Positions 27,971 to 38,849 of a DNA stretch of 64,000 bases are shown here, piece after piece. The first letter of the stretch is position 1. Each line of letters starts with the position of its first letter. Source of the DNA: Lachancea thermotolerans CBS 6340 (lineage: Eukaryota > Ascomycota > Saccharomycetes > Saccharomycetales > Saccharomycetaceae); NCBI RefSeq assembly GCF_000142805.1, contig NC_013078.1, positions 62,001 through 126,000 on the forward strand. The letters run 5' to 3'. The notes beneath the pieces were generated by a model. The model was not told the origin of the DNA, did not search any database, and was given only the letters and a program-made list of their open reading frames with translations. The position numbers and the translations under genes were made by a program.

Positions 27971-29144
27971 GGTAGCGGTGTGGGGAGTGTGCGTGATATG
28001 CTTGAACAGCAGGCGTCTTGCTTCGTAGTAAGATGTCTGGCTTCAATGCGCTTATCCGTACATCGCTACATAATATAAGAGAAGCGGTAAGAGCAGCGAA
28101 TTGAGCCCTGGAACGCCAGATACGCAGCTTAGCAGTGAAAAACGGTAAATTATGCGGCTCGAACACTGAAAGTGCGCATGCTACCGCATTGCGCCGGAGA
28201 GATGCTTACTTCTTTGGAATTATTATATACGCAAATTGATTCTACGTCGGCACGCTCAGCTACGCGTCTGGTTGACTATGCTTGTGCGATGCGCAAATGG
28301 CCGCGAGCGATGCTACCGTGAAATCACTATGTTCTCACGCTGCCCGGGCGTTGCCGGACGTTAGCTACGTAGACGTTTGGAACCCAACGTCACTCCCGTG
28401 TAAAGTTACTGGTGGGCACACAGACGCGAGCTATTTGGCCAGCTAGCGCGCTGACTATGTTCACCTTCTACCAGCTACCATCGCGGCGAGATTCCACGTT
28501 CGCGATGGCTCTCTCTCATTAATTACACTCCAAACGACAGCCGCCTCCAGCGTTTGGATTCTGGCTACATCATCTGCTGCACAAACACCAGCACCCTGCT
28601 GATGCATGCCCGTAATGTCCAGTGTGATGATGTGAAGTTACCTGAGGGGCTATTTTGAACAGCATTGCAATGTGCCTCTTGGCCATCTGCAAGTATTATC
28701 ATCATTCACGACACTAATATTCCTTACCTCACGGCATGTCCCCATTTAATGCCCAGTGTCCAACTCTGGTTCTGGGCATAGTCTCCCCTCTATTCTCAAG
28801 CTTTTCTAGCCCTTTAACAAGCTTATTCACATGCCTGAACGCTTGCATACTCCTAACTCGCTCCAAGGGGCGGATGTTCGTGTCTAAAACAAAGAACAAG
28901 CTACTGCAAATAGTAATTGATAGCTTTGAGTTTGATAGGAGGTAATCTGGAATCAACTAACGGGTTCTGGACTTCCCGCTGTGTGCGGAGACGAAGTCAG
29001 GACGGCTTCGAGATATATGTAGTGGTGTACGAACAAGCGTCATTTGGTGGCAAAAAAGCGTACTTTGACTAACCTTATTTCGAGCTCAAACTCACCAGCC
29101 AAGCAACACAACAGGATACAAAGCCATTGAAAGCACTCGATAGG
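27971..29144. other. Divergent intergenic region MOG1/UBA1
   Basis: 1.17 kb without a recognisable gene or RNA. Moderately GC-rich. Short frames at about 28730-28950 are not convincing. I looked for centromere elements (an AT-rich core followed by TTCCGAA) and found none. Confidence 0.5.
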
Positions 29145-32100
29145 ATGGTGAAGCCCGGTGAAATTGACGAGAGTCTGTACTCGCGTCAGCTTTACGTTTT
29201 GGGCAAAGAAGCAATGCTCAAAATGCAGCACTCAACTGTACTGATTATTGGATTAAAAGGGTTGGGTGTCGAAATAGCTAAGAACATCGCACTAGCCGGT
29301 GTTAAGTCGCTGACACTGTTCGACCCTGCGCCTGTGGTGCTTGAGGACCTGTCCACACAATTCTTTTTGTCCGAAAAGGACGTTGGGAAGCCAAGGGCCG
29401 CCGTTTCGCAAGCGAAACTGGCAGAACTCAACTCTTACGTCCCAATCGACGTCTTGGACTCGCTGCAAGACCAGGAGCAGCTGAAGAAATATCAGGTGAT
29501 TGTAGCCACAGAGACCTTGCCGCTCGAGCGCAAGATTGAGCTGAACAACTTCTGCCATGCCGCTGGCATCAAGTTCATTGCCACCGAAACCAGAGGGTTG
29601 TTCGGGTCTGTGTTCAACGACTTCGGCGAGGAATTCACAGTTGTTGACCCAACGGGTGAGGAGCCTCAGTCCGGTATCGTTTCTGACATCGAGCCTGACG
29701 GAACAGTAACCATGCTCGATGACAACAGACACAATCTGGAAGACGGTAATTACGTGAAGTTCTCCGAAGTCGAGGGGCTCGAGAAGCTGAATGATGGTAC
29801 TCCATACAAAGTCGAGGTGCTGGGACCTTTTGCCTTTAGAATAGGGTCTGTTAAGGAACTGGGTACTTATAAGAAGGGCGGTGTGTTCACTCAGGTCAAA
29901 ATGCCTTTGAAGCTCTCTTTCAAGACTTTACAGCAGTCTCTGCCCAACCCTGAGCATCTTTATTCAGACTTTGCGAAGTTTGAAAGGCCTGGTCAGCTGC
30001 ACTTGGGTTTTCAAGCTTTGGATCAATTTCAAGCCACACACCAAGGGCAATTGCCAAGACCTTTCAACGAGGAGGATGCAAATGAGTTGATCGAACTAAC
30101 CTCGAAGCTGGCTGTCCAGCAGCCGAAGGTTCTGGGAGAAGGGAACTCTGTGAACAAAGATATAATCAGGGAGCTCTCTTTCCAGGCGAGAGGTGATATC
30201 CCAGGTATGGTCGCCTTTTTCGGTGGTTTAGTTGCTCAGGAAGCTCTCAAAGCCTGCTCTGGTAAATTCACTCCTCTAAAGCAGTACATGTACTTCGATT
30301 CCCTGGAGTCACTGCCAGACGCCAAAGAATACCCCAGAAACGAGGAAACTACGCGGTCAATTAACTCACGCTACGATCCCCAAATTGCAGTGTTTGGCCT
30401 AGAGTTCCAAAGAAAGCTGGCGAATTCGAAGGTCTTTTTGGTAGGTTCCGGCGCAATTGGATGTGAAATGCTTAAGAATTGGGCTCTTTTGGGTCTGGGC
30501 TCTGGCCCAGATGGTAAGATCTTCATTACCGACAATGATTCTATTGAGAAGTCCAACTTGAACCGTCAGTTCTTGTTCCGCCCAAAGGATGTTGGTAGAA
30601 ATAAATCAGAAGTGGCTTCAGAAGCAGTCAGCAATATGAATCCTGACCTCCAGGGCAAGATCAAGTGGATGACGGAAAAGGTTGGCGCCGAATCTGAGGA
30701 TCTCTTCAACGATGATTTCTGGAACGGGCTTGACTTTGTTACAAATGCATTGGACAACGTTGATGCCCGTACTTATGTCGATCGCAAGTGTGTCTTTTAC
30801 AAAAAGCCTCTATTGGAATCTGGCACACTGGGTACTAAGGGTAATACTCAAGTGGTTATTCCAAACGTGACAGAATCTTATTCATCCTCCAGGGACCCAC
30901 CCGAGAAATCTATTCCGCTCTGTACACTGCGTTCCTTCCCTAACAAGATCGATCACACAATTGCATGGGCTAAGTCTTTATTCCAAGGATATTTCACCGA
31001 AGCGCCTGAAAACGTTAACTTATATCTCACCCAACCTGATTTTGTTCAACAGACTTTGAAGCAAGCCGGCGACGTGAAGGGAATTCTGGAGTCTATCGCT
31101 GACTCTTTAAACAACAGACCTTACGACTTCGACGACTGCATCAAATGGGCGCGCCTAGAATTTGAAAAGAAGTTTAATCATGAAATCCAGCAACTTCTAT
31201 ACAACTTCCCCAAGGACTCCAAAACGTCCACAGGAGCTCCGTTTTGGTCTGGGCCTAAGCGTGCGCCCGAGCCTCTGGTTTTCGACATTAAAAATCCAGA
31301 TCACTTCTATTTTGTGGTTGGTGCTGCAAACTTGCGCGCCTTTAACTACGGGCTGACGGGAGACGAAGGTGAGCCGGATATTAGCCATTATGAGTCTGTC
31401 CTTGCTAACACTAACGTCCCTGCTTTCTCACCAAGGTCTGACGTGAAAATCCAGGCGAACGATGATGAGCCTGATCCAAACTCAAACAGCGATGTTGGCG
31501 GCGACGCTCTGGAAGCTTTGACTGCAAGCCTCCCTGATCCTTCCACGCTGGCAGGCTTCAAACTCTTGCCTGCAGAGTTCGAAAAGGATGATGACTCGAA
31601 CCACCACATAGAGTTTATCACATCGGCGTCCAATGACAGAGCGCTGAACTACTCCATCGAAACAGCTGATCGCCAGAAGACCAAATTCATTGCTGGCCGT
31701 ATTATCCCAGCGATCGCTACTACTACAGGTCTTGTCACTGGACTAGTCAATTTGGAGCTATACAAGGTCGTTGACGGTAAAACAGATATTGAGGCGTACC
31801 AGAATGGATTCATTAATCTGGCGTTGCCTTTCTTCGGGTTTTCCGACCCTATCGCCTCACCTCAGGGAAAGTACAACGATAAAAGTTATGATAAAATATG
31901 GGACAGATTTGATATCCGCGGTAACATTACTTTGAAGGAGTTGATTGATCACTTCGACGAAAAGGAAGGACTTGAAATTACCATGTTATCTTATGGCGTT
32001 TCTCTCTTGTATGCATCATTCTTCCCTCCCAAGAAGTTGAAGGACAGATTGAACTTGCCCATTACTGAGGTTGTGAAACTAGTTACAAAGAACGAGGTAG

Positions 32101-32192
32101 CGCCACACGTGAAAACTATGATACTAGAGATATGTGCAGATGACAAGAATGGCGAAGATGTGGAGGTCCCTTACATAACGATTCATCTGTGA
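29145..32192 (+). CDS. UBA1: Ubiquitin-activating enzyme E1
   Basis: 1015 residues (S. cerevisiae Uba1, YKL210W, 1024). The inactive adenylation half has [16 protein letters not shown] near residue 35. The active half has [16 protein letters not shown] and [18 protein letters not shown]. The catalytic cysteine in [11 protein letters not shown] is at about residue 593. A C-terminal ubiquitin-fold domain receives E2s. It activates ubiquitin with ATP for all E2 enzymes in cytosol and nucleus and is essential. The start is ATG 29145 ([15 protein letters not shown]); the preceding TTG extension is not used. It converges on STE6, 67 bases away. Confidence 0.97.
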   Translation: MVKPGEIDESLYSRQLYVLGKEAMLKMQHSTVLIIGLKGLGVEIAKNIALAGVKSLTLFDPAPVVLEDLSTQFFLSEKDVGKPRAAVSQAKLAELNSYVPIDVLDSLQDQEQLKKYQVIVATETLPLERKIELNNFCHAAGIKFIATETRGLFGSVFNDFGEEFTVVDPTGEEPQSGIVSDIEPDGTVTMLDDNRHNLEDGNYVKFSEVEGLEKLNDGTPYKVEVLGPFAFRIGSVKELGTYKKGGVFTQVKMPLKLSFKTLQQSLPNPEHLYSDFAKFERPGQLHLGFQALDQFQATHQGQLPRPFNEEDANELIELTSKLAVQQPKVLGEGNSVNKDIIRELSFQARGDIPGMVAFFGGLVAQEALKACSGKFTPLKQYMYFDSLESLPDAKEYPRNEETTRSINSRYDPQIAVFGLEFQRKLANSKVFLVGSGAIGCEMLKNWALLGLGSGPDGKIFITDNDSIEKSNLNRQFLFRPKDVGRNKSEVASEAVSNMNPDLQGKIKWMTEKVGAESEDLFNDDFWNGLDFVTNALDNVDARTYVDRKCVFYKKPLLESGTLGTKGNTQVVIPNVTESYSSSRDPPEKSIPLCTLRSFPNKIDHTIAWAKSLFQGYFTEAPENVNLYLTQPDFVQQTLKQAGDVKGILESIADSLNNRPYDFDDCIKWARLEFEKKFNHEIQQLLYNFPKDSKTSTGAPFWSGPKRAPEPLVFDIKNPDHFYFVVGAANLRAFNYGLTGDEGEPDISHYESVLANTNVPAFSPRSDVKIQANDDEPDPNSNSDVGGDALEALTASLPDPSTLAGFKLLPAEFEKDDDSNHHIEFITSASNDRALNYSIETADRQKTKFIAGRIIPAIATTTGLVTGLVNLELYKVVDGKTDIEAYQNGFINLALPFFGFSDPIASPQGKYNDKSYDKIWDRFDIRGNITLKELIDHFDEKEGLEITMLSYGVSLLYASFFPPKKLKDRLNLPITEVVKLVTKNEVAPHVKTMILEICADDKNGEDVEVPYITIHL

Positions 32193-32259
32193 GTATCAGT
32201 GTGACCTTTTCTAATATTATTAAATAGTTAATATCCTATGCTCAAGGTTTTAGTGAACA

Positions 32260-35200
32260 CTATTCAGAACAACTAGAGAGGATTTTGAATAATTCTCCTT
32301 TTTGACTGTAAAGCCTTTCGAATGACCCATCTTCTATTATGTTGCCATTGGCGAAAGTTAAGATACGATTGCATGCACGCATCATTTGTTCACTGTGTGT
32401 AAGGACAAGAGTTGTGGTCGATTGTGATCCTTGTCTTACAAACTCCGACATAATGAAACCGTGCTGTGCGTCGAGGGCGGAAGTGCATTCATCCAAGACC
32501 AAGAGTTGAGGCTTTCGCAACAGTGCTCTCACTATAGCTAATCTCTGTAACTGACCTCCGGATAAAACATCTGTATCAATAAATGATTGTAGACCTAATG
32601 GGTTCGAATTAACGAAATCCATCATGCCCACTAGTTCCAAAAGCTCTCGAATTTCCCTTTCATCGACACTTGTGGACAGCCCATAGGTTAAATTGTCAAA
32701 AATTGACCCTCTGAAAAGACTTGGCCTTTGCTCAACTACTGCAATCCGTTTCCTGAGTGCCCATTCTTCCCATTCATTGACATCTAAGCCATCAAACCAG
32801 ATGCTTCCGCTTGGAACACGATACAAACGCGTTATTAGGTGCCAAAGAGTGGATTTCCCTGAACCAGATAAACCGACCAAAGCCACGGTTTCGCCTGCTT
32901 TTACACTAAGGTTCAAACCTCGGTATACCATAGGATTGTTGAGGAAAGAATAGGAAAATCTGAGGTCTTTGATGAAAATTAAAGCTTCATTTGAACACCC
33001 CCGGCTAGTCAGGGCGCTCTCCCCTTCTAAATTAGCGTCTGCGAATTGCGTTTCGCTGTCTAGTATCCTGAACAAATATGTGGCTGCTCTCTGGCCCCTG
33101 CTTATTTCTGGGATTTGAGCTATTAGAGACATGCAAGTCATTATTGTGAAAAGAAGCAACGTAAGGGTTTGAAACATCCTTTCACTGCTATACTCCCCTG
33201 TAATTACCAGCTTCATTCCATAATACAGGAGTATTGACTGTGTGATAAGAGTGAGAGCGTTCGACAGGGCAACTCCGAATCCAGTGCCCAAGGCTCTTTT
33301 TCTCCCAGCGAGTTTTGCCTTCCCTTCAAGAACCTCGTATTCTTTAATTACCCTTTCCTCGACTTGTAGGCACCTTATTGTTTTAATTCTTCTTACCGCA
33401 CTGTAAAGCTGGTCTTCCATGCTAGCGACAGCGCTCTTATAATTAGCCTCACACTTCTGTAACAGCCCACCGTAGGCTCCAGTAAACAATATGAAGGCAG
33501 GTATTAAGGAAATACACACCAAGCTTAACTTCCAACCCGATGCTAATGCCCAAATTAACCCGCAAAACGAGACCACAACCAAAGTTGTAACGGCAGCCAG
33601 AAACTCGGAAGCCAGGGCTCGCAAATCTCTTAGGTCATTGATGACTAAAGACGACACGTTTGACGTACTATTCTGTTCACTGTTGAACCAAGCGAGTTCT
33701 CGGTTTGATATATTTTTGAAAGCTCTGAGACGCAGGGCCCTAATCCAGTTCTCGCCGCACTTCGATAAAGTAAAACATTTCAGGAAAGTGAAGGTTGAAT
33801 CTAAAAGTGCTACAGAAAGCACAATTAGTGACCATTTAGTTGATCGCCTCCCAGTTGCAGGGTAGGCATTGGAAGAGGCTATCCCACTCAATAGTTTAGA
33901 AAACGTGTAGGAGAATAAGGGGTTAGCGACACCTGCAAGCAAAGCGGAGGTTCCACCCACAGCAAGCAGCCTTTTCTGTCGTGAATTGATAAAGAACTGC
34001 TTAATGATATCTCTCAGGGGCAAAAGACTTGGTTCCGTTTGGCCCTTTTCGATATCCGGAACAGTTGGTAACGGGCCGAGTTCGGTTGCATCTACTCTTT
34101 CCTTGGTCTTTGCAACCCTTCGTGTTCGGTGTGGCATCATAATACTAGATTGAAGTAGGTCCACCGAACTTCTCAATGCATGGGAAGTAACTGGATGGTA
34201 GTCAGACTCAGGAACGCAACATGTCCGCAACGTCGACGGCGACCCTAATTCCGAGTACAGCTCTTCTACGTCAGTGCGAACGCCCTCGAGCTTTTGGTCC
34301 ACTATTTGTGATGTACCATCACCAAGCGTAGCTACATCCCCGAAGTCGTCATCACAGGCTTGAAACCTGTGAAGATTAGAAAATTCAGATTTTGGATTCG
34401 AAAGCAACCCGCTTTTGTAACCGTGCTCCCTTATTTGGCCGTCGCTCATAACATAAACATAATCCGTATCCAATATGTCACTAAGCTCATGGGTCAAAAT
34501 TATTGTAGTCTTATCTGCTCTCCATTTTCTAATAGCTTCCATTAACAGACTCTTGTGTATCCGGTCTTGAGCGCTGAGAGCCTCATCGAGTATCAAGATT
34601 GGAGCGTTTCTGAAGTAAGCTCTGGCAAGTGCAACCCTTTGCTGCTCTCCGCCGCTGAGATCTAAGCCTGAGCAACCGATCGTTGTTTCTAAACCTTTTG
34701 CAAGGTCTCTAATTATGTTTCCTAACATTGCCATTTGGCATGCTTGTTTAAGGCGGATTTCGTCGTCATCAACACCAGCTTCCCCAATGGTGACATTGTT
34801 TGCTAGAGTTTCAGTGAACAACGAGGTGGTTTGTTCAACAAGCATTATGTTGCGCGCAAGTTCACTTTGATTAATTTCCTTAACATCTTGGCCGTTAACA
34901 TTAATAGTCCCAGATCCTATTCCATAAAACCCGAGTAAGAGGTTGCCTATTGTTGATTTTCCCGAACCCGACTTCCCAATGACGAAAGTGGTTTCTCCAG
35001 AAGGAAAATCCAGGCTAACTCCTTTCAACACAAAGTCATCAGGTCTTGTTGGGTACGCAAAATGGACGTTTTGGAACGTTATTGAAGCACGCTCCCAACA
35101 AAGAGGCAGGCGCCTAAAAGAAATCTCAACCTTGTTTTTCTGACTTTCGCTGGCATCGCGGGAGTTCACAAAAGCCATAATTTTTTGAAGTCCTACCGCT

Positions 35201-36156
35201 CCCTTCTGTAATATTATGATCTGATGCAAAGTGCTATTCAAGGTGCTCGCGAGAAGGACACACGAGGAAAAGCAAGTTACAACGTCACCTGGCTTGAGTT
35301 TCCCGATGTTTATACGAGAGTTACCGTACCAAAACCCCTGCACAAACATGCAAAGCGTAAGGAAGCGTAAGACGGAGTAGTTCAAGGAGGAGAACAAAGA
35401 CATCTTGTTAAAATGTTGGCGACACTTTTGAACGCAAGCCTCAAACCTCGCCAATTCGCGGTCTTGCGTACCCAGTAGCCGTACCATCTTGGCGGCATCC
35501 AGAGACCACGCCATGGCGTCCGCTGCGCTTGAAGTTTCACTATTCTCGCGCTTTGCATACTTTTCGACTTTCCGTGAAAAGAAGACAGCAAACCCAATTA
35601 CTAGCGGTGAGTTTGCCATGATAATTAACGTGAGTGACCAAGAGTAGTACAGAGCACTTCCGAGGAGTGCAGCAACTGTGACCACGTTTTGAAAGACGAT
35701 TGCGGAAGATTCGGCGGAACTCGAGCGAAGTTCCTCAACGCACCGGTTCAGCTGCGTGAAGTCACCAGAGATCTGTTCATTTGCATCGTACCAAGCCATA
35801 CTCTTATCGAGGTATGATTGTAGCATTTTTCTGCGCAGCCGGAACGCTTGTCTTTCACCAAGGCTCATCCATGCCGAGACCGAGAGCCAGCAAAGCGGAA
35901 TGGACGCAATACCCGTGGCTAGTATAGCCATGCTTCTCAACGCCAGCTCGTGCATGAGTGCATTAACAGACCCAAACTCACGGGCAGCGGGCTGTTGTAA
36001 AAGGTTAAAAACCGTGCCCGTGAGGATTGATGTCACAGCAGGCACTAACCCGTAGGCCACTGAGCATACCGTAATCACCACCAGCAGGCTCCAGTCCTGC
36101 TTTAGATGCACATTAGCGTAGACATTTGACAATTGTAGGTTCCGCAGCTGTCGCAT
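32260..36156 (-). CDS. STE6: a-factor exporter, full ABC-B transporter
   Basis: 1298 residues (S. cerevisiae Ste6, YKL209C, 1290). Two halves, each of six membrane helices and a nucleotide-binding domain. NBD1 has GKSGSGKST and LSGGEQQ with the Walker B segment ILILDEALSAQD. NBD2 has GLSGSGKST and LSGGQLQ with LLVLDECTSALD. Between the halves lies a linker of about 130 residues. It exports the farnesylated a-factor pheromone and is expressed in MATa cells. The first ATG in frame is 36156; the upstream extension starts with TTG. A possible alpha2-Mcm1-type site lies about 150 bases upstream. Confidence 0.95.
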   Translation of the reverse strand: MRQLRNLQLSNVYANVHLKQDWSLLVVITVCSVAYGLVPAVTSILTGTVFNLLQQPAAREFGSVNALMHELALRSMAILATGIASIPLCWLSVSAWMSLGERQAFRLRRKMLQSYLDKSMAWYDANEQISGDFTQLNRCVEELRSSSAESSAIVFQNVVTVAALLGSALYYSWSLTLIIMANSPLVIGFAVFFSRKVEKYAKRENSETSSAADAMAWSLDAAKMVRLLGTQDRELARFEACVQKCRQHFNKMSLFSSLNYSVLRFLTLCMFVQGFWYGNSRINIGKLKPGDVVTCFSSCVLLASTLNSTLHQIIILQKGAVGLQKIMAFVNSRDASESQKNKVEISFRRLPLCWERASITFQNVHFAYPTRPDDFVLKGVSLDFPSGETTFVIGKSGSGKSTIGNLLLGFYGIGSGTINVNGQDVKEINQSELARNIMLVEQTTSLFTETLANNVTIGEAGVDDDEIRLKQACQMAMLGNIIRDLAKGLETTIGCSGLDLSGGEQQRVALARAYFRNAPILILDEALSAQDRIHKSLLMEAIRKWRADKTTIILTHELSDILDTDYVYVMSDGQIREHGYKSGLLSNPKSEFSNLHRFQACDDDFGDVATLGDGTSQIVDQKLEGVRTDVEELYSELGSPSTLRTCCVPESDYHPVTSHALRSSVDLLQSSIMMPHRTRRVAKTKERVDATELGPLPTVPDIEKGQTEPSLLPLRDIIKQFFINSRQKRLLAVGGTSALLAGVANPLFSYTFSKLLSGIASSNAYPATGRRSTKWSLIVLSVALLDSTFTFLKCFTLSKCGENWIRALRLRAFKNISNRELAWFNSEQNSTSNVSSLVINDLRDLRALASEFLAAVTTLVVVSFCGLIWALASGWKLSLVCISLIPAFILFTGAYGGLLQKCEANYKSAVASMEDQLYSAVRRIKTIRCLQVEERVIKEYEVLEGKAKLAGRKRALGTGFGVALSNALTLITQSILLYYGMKLVITGEYSSERMFQTLTLLLFTIMTCMSLIAQIPEISRGQRAATYLFRILDSETQFADANLEGESALTSRGCSNEALIFIKDLRFSYSFLNNPMVYRGLNLSVKAGETVALVGLSGSGKSTLWHLITRLYRVPSGSIWFDGLDVNEWEEWALRKRIAVVEQRPSLFRGSIFDNLTYGLSTSVDEREIRELLELVGMMDFVNSNPLGLQSFIDTDVLSGGQLQRLAIVRALLRKPQLLVLDECTSALDAQHGFIMSEFVRQGSQSTTTLVLTHSEQMMRACNRILTFANGNIIEDGSFERLYSQKGELFKILSSCSE

Positions 36157-36303
36157 CCTACTATACGTAACTTGGAAACCTTGGGCCAAGACGGGTGCAT
36201 CTCGCTTCCCAGTGTATATATACCGATCTGGCTTAATTGACGCAAGCCTCAACTAGCTTTGGTCCCTTTTGTCTCTACCAATTTCGGGGTTCTAAGTTTC
36301 CCA

Positions 36304-36329
36304 CATGAATTACCCAATCGGTTAACATC
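36304..36329 (-). promoter_or_regulatory. Candidate a-specific (alpha2-Mcm1-like) operator of STE6
   Basis: CATG and AATTACCCAATCGG followed by TTAACATC resembles S. cerevisiae a-specific operators, which have CATG-type alpha2 half-sites flanking an Mcm1 box with ACCCAATTAGG. The central box here is one base shorter than a standard Mcm1 box and the right half-site is imperfect, so this is tentative. Confidence 0.35.
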
Positions 36330-36540
36330 AATCACAACTTCGCTTGAACCAGCTGAACGTTTAGCGAAAAGCGGTTAAAATAGCCCCAAAACTGTTTCGG
36401 GCTCGTATCAAACCTTAATCAATTAGTATGCTACTATTGAGACCCTTCAATACACTGCAAGCGGCCCACCCCCCCTAACTCATCTGATATCCAATTCTTG
36501 TTGATGTTATTTTATATGCTAGAAGTGCCGTTTTTCGTAG

Positions 36541-36568
36541 CATGTGAAAAGGATACCCAACTCACATG
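36541..36568 (+). promoter_or_regulatory. Two inositol-response elements (UAS-INO) of OPI3
   Basis: CATGTGAAAA at 36541-36550 matches the Ino2/Ino4 consensus CATGTGAAAT in nine of ten bases. TCACATG at 36562-36568 is a second core in inverted orientation. They lie 120-148 bases before the OPI3 ATG, as expected for a phospholipid gene repressed by inositol and choline. Confidence 0.65.
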
Positions 36569-36688
36569 TATTTAAAGAAGGGAATCCGGAAGTTGCGGGG
36601 ATCAGGACACCTGTTCGGTGGCAAGTCTAAGGCAGACTAGCGAATTTAAGCATCTTAGAAAGAAGCAAAAAAGCGAACTTGACGAGCC

Positions 36689-37342
36689 ATGGATTTGTTC
36701 AACGATCTCACAGGAAAACTGGGAAAGGTCCAGGATGTTTACATCGAAATGTTGTCGGAGGTGGTAACAGACGAGAAGAATCTGAAGCTAGCGCTGTTCT
36801 TCATTGTTTTCAACCCACTTTTCTGGAACACCGCAGCTCGGTTGGAGTACAAGACACACTTCCTCACCAAGATCACCGGGTCCGCAAAGCGTGGCTGCTA
36901 TGTGCTGGCAGTAACGATCTTTTCGCTGGGCATTGTGCGTGACTACTTCTTCCACCAGGCATTGATGCAGCAGCCCACTTCGCGGGTACTAGACACTGAT
37001 GCGGTGCGCAAGGCCGGAATGGTGCTGTCTGCGTTCGGACAGGTGCTGGTGGCAACTTCTATGTACCAACTGGGCGTAACCGGTACGTACTTGGGAGACT
37101 ACTTCGGCATTTTGATGGACAACATCGTGACTGCTTTCCCATTTAACGTGAGCAACAACCCAATGTACCACGGATCGACCCTGACATTCCTGGGTACGTC
37201 GCTATACTACGGTAAGGCCGCGGGCGTGTTTGCAACGGTGTTGGTGAACCTAGTGTACAACATTGCGCAGCAGTTTGAGGAGCCCTTCACGGCGCAGATA
37301 TATGCGAAGCGCGACGCCGAGCGCACCAAGAAGTCGTCCTAG
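36689..37342 (+). CDS. OPI3: Phospholipid N-methyltransferase
   Basis: 217 residues (S. cerevisiae Opi3, YJR073C, 206). A small ER protein with four membrane segments that carries out the last two methylations of phosphatidylethanolamine to phosphatidylcholine using S-adenosylmethionine. Family features are FNPLFWNTAARLEYKT, LGDYFGILMD and NVSNNPMYHGSTL, where SAM and lipid bind. It ends in a charged tail (KRDAERTKKSS). The two UAS-INO motifs upstream fit coordinate phospholipid control. The divergent neighbour is STE6. Confidence 0.95.
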   Translation: MDLFNDLTGKLGKVQDVYIEMLSEVVTDEKNLKLALFFIVFNPLFWNTAARLEYKTHFLTKITGSAKRGCYVLAVTIFSLGIVRDYFFHQALMQQPTSRVLDTDAVRKAGMVLSAFGQVLVATSMYQLGVTGTYLGDYFGILMDNIVTAFPFNVSNNPMYHGSTLTFLGTSLYYGKAAGVFATVLVNLVYNIAQQFEEPFTAQIYAKRDAERTKKSS

Positions 37343-37613
37343 GCTCGCACGTGCACTCTGCGCCCAGTGGGCATTTGTTCGCCTGTGGCCAATATCTATA
37401 GCTTTATAGTTTCTGTAGTTGTAACCGATTTCATTCGCAACCCCCAAGCTACGCTGAAGACGATGGCGTATTCATTGAAGTTTTCCCTACCCCGTTGTAT
37501 CTTCGTGCCATCGCCATCACAGCTCACGTTTGGGTCAAATTTTTTGAAAAGTGGCACGCATCTCACAGCTGCTCACGAAGTTCAATCTGCAAGAGTAACG
37601 CAGCCGTTGTAAA

Positions 37614-38849
37614 ATGCCCAGAGACCCTTTGATTGGTATCGTTGGTAAGCCTTCTTCTGGTAAGTCCACGACGCTAAACTCGCTGACCGATGCTGCTGCG
37701 CAGGTTGGCTCGTTTCCCTTCACGACAATTGAGCCTAACAAGGCCACCGGCTACCTGCAGGTCGACTGCGTGTGCGGACGGTTTGGCAAGCAGGCGCTGT
37801 GCAAACCCAACTATGGTTGGTGCTCGAACGGCAAGCGCCACGTTCCTATCATGCTTCTGGACGTGGCGGGGCTAGTGCCCGGAGCACACTCAGGCAGAGG
37901 CCTTGGTAACAAGTTTTTAGACGACTTGAGACACGCAGACGCGCTGATACACGTTGTAGACGTGAGTGGAACCACAGACGCGGAGGGAAAGAACACCAGA
38001 GGCTACGACCCACTGTACGATATCGAATGGCTGCAAGACGAGATCCGGCTGTGGATCGAGGGTAACTTGGAAAAACGGTGGGGCTCAATTGTGCGGCGGC
38101 ACACGGCAACTAAATCCAGCGCCGTGGACACGCTTCAAGCGCAGTTTGGTGGGTACGGGTCGCACGCACCAATGGTGCAGCGCGCACTGCACAGGATCCG
38201 GGGTCTGCCGCCATTGGAGCAGTGGGATAAGGAATGGATCACCAAGGTGGTTCGTTCGTTCATGATCGAGAAGTTCCCCACGGTGCTCGCGCTCAACAAG
38301 ATCGACCACCCGGACGCAGACAAGAACGTGTCAAAGATCATGCTCAAGTATCCGGAAACAAAGGCGGTGCTGGCGAGCGCAGTCACAGAGGTGTTCCTAC
38401 GGAAACTGAAAAAACAGGGCTTCGTGCACTACGAAGAGGGCACGGAGTTCGTGGACACTTTTGAGGACGACCCGGACGGACTCAAACCGCTGGACGACAA
38501 GCTGCTGCAGCGGATTGAAAACATCCGCGACCTGGTGCTGTACCGTTTTGGGTCCACGGGCGTAGTACAGGTGCTGCAGGCCGCTGCGGGCGTGCTGGAC
38601 CTTGTGCCCGTTTACACAGTGCGGAACATACACACTTTCACGGGCGGTCACGGGGAAAACGTGTTCCGGGACTGTTTCCTGATTAAGCGCGGCACCCCCG
38701 TTGGAAAGGTTGCGCGCTACGTGATGGGCGAGGTGACGATCGCGGCGGTAGAGACCGTGGGCGGTGTGCGTGTGAGCGAGGACGACGTGGTGGACGCGGG
38801 GAAGAACGACGTGCTGAGCTTCAAGCTTGCGCCAAAGAGCGTGAACTGA
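37614..38849 (+). CDS. YLF2: Obg/YchF-type GTPase of unknown role
   Basis: 411 residues, very close to S. cerevisiae Ylf2 (YHL014C, 405). The P-loop [14 protein letters not shown] occupies residues 11-24. [18 protein letters not shown] is the G3 region with a long insertion, NKIDHPD gives G4, and a C-terminal TGS-like domain is present (about 325-405, [13 protein letters not shown]...FTGGHG). The family is related to YchF/Obg GTPases that touch ribosomes; the yeast protein has no firm function. GC content and codon choice differ from neighbouring genes (many GTG, CTG, GCG codons), which continues into DIP5. Confidence 0.93.
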   Translation: MPRDPLIGIVGKPSSGKSTTLNSLTDAAAQVGSFPFTTIEPNKATGYLQVDCVCGRFGKQALCKPNYGWCSNGKRHVPIMLLDVAGLVPGAHSGRGLGNKFLDDLRHADALIHVVDVSGTTDAEGKNTRGYDPLYDIEWLQDEIRLWIEGNLEKRWGSIVRRHTATKSSAVDTLQAQFGGYGSHAPMVQRALHRIRGLPPLEQWDKEWITKVVRSFMIEKFPTVLALNKIDHPDADKNVSKIMLKYPETKAVLASAVTEVFLRKLKKQGFVHYEEGTEFVDTFEDDPDGLKPLDDKLLQRIENIRDLVLYRFGSTGVVQVLQAAAGVLDLVPVYTVRNIHTFTGGHGENVFRDCFLIKRGTPVGKVARYVMGEVTIAAVETVGGVRVSEDDVVDAGKNDVLSFKLAPKSVN

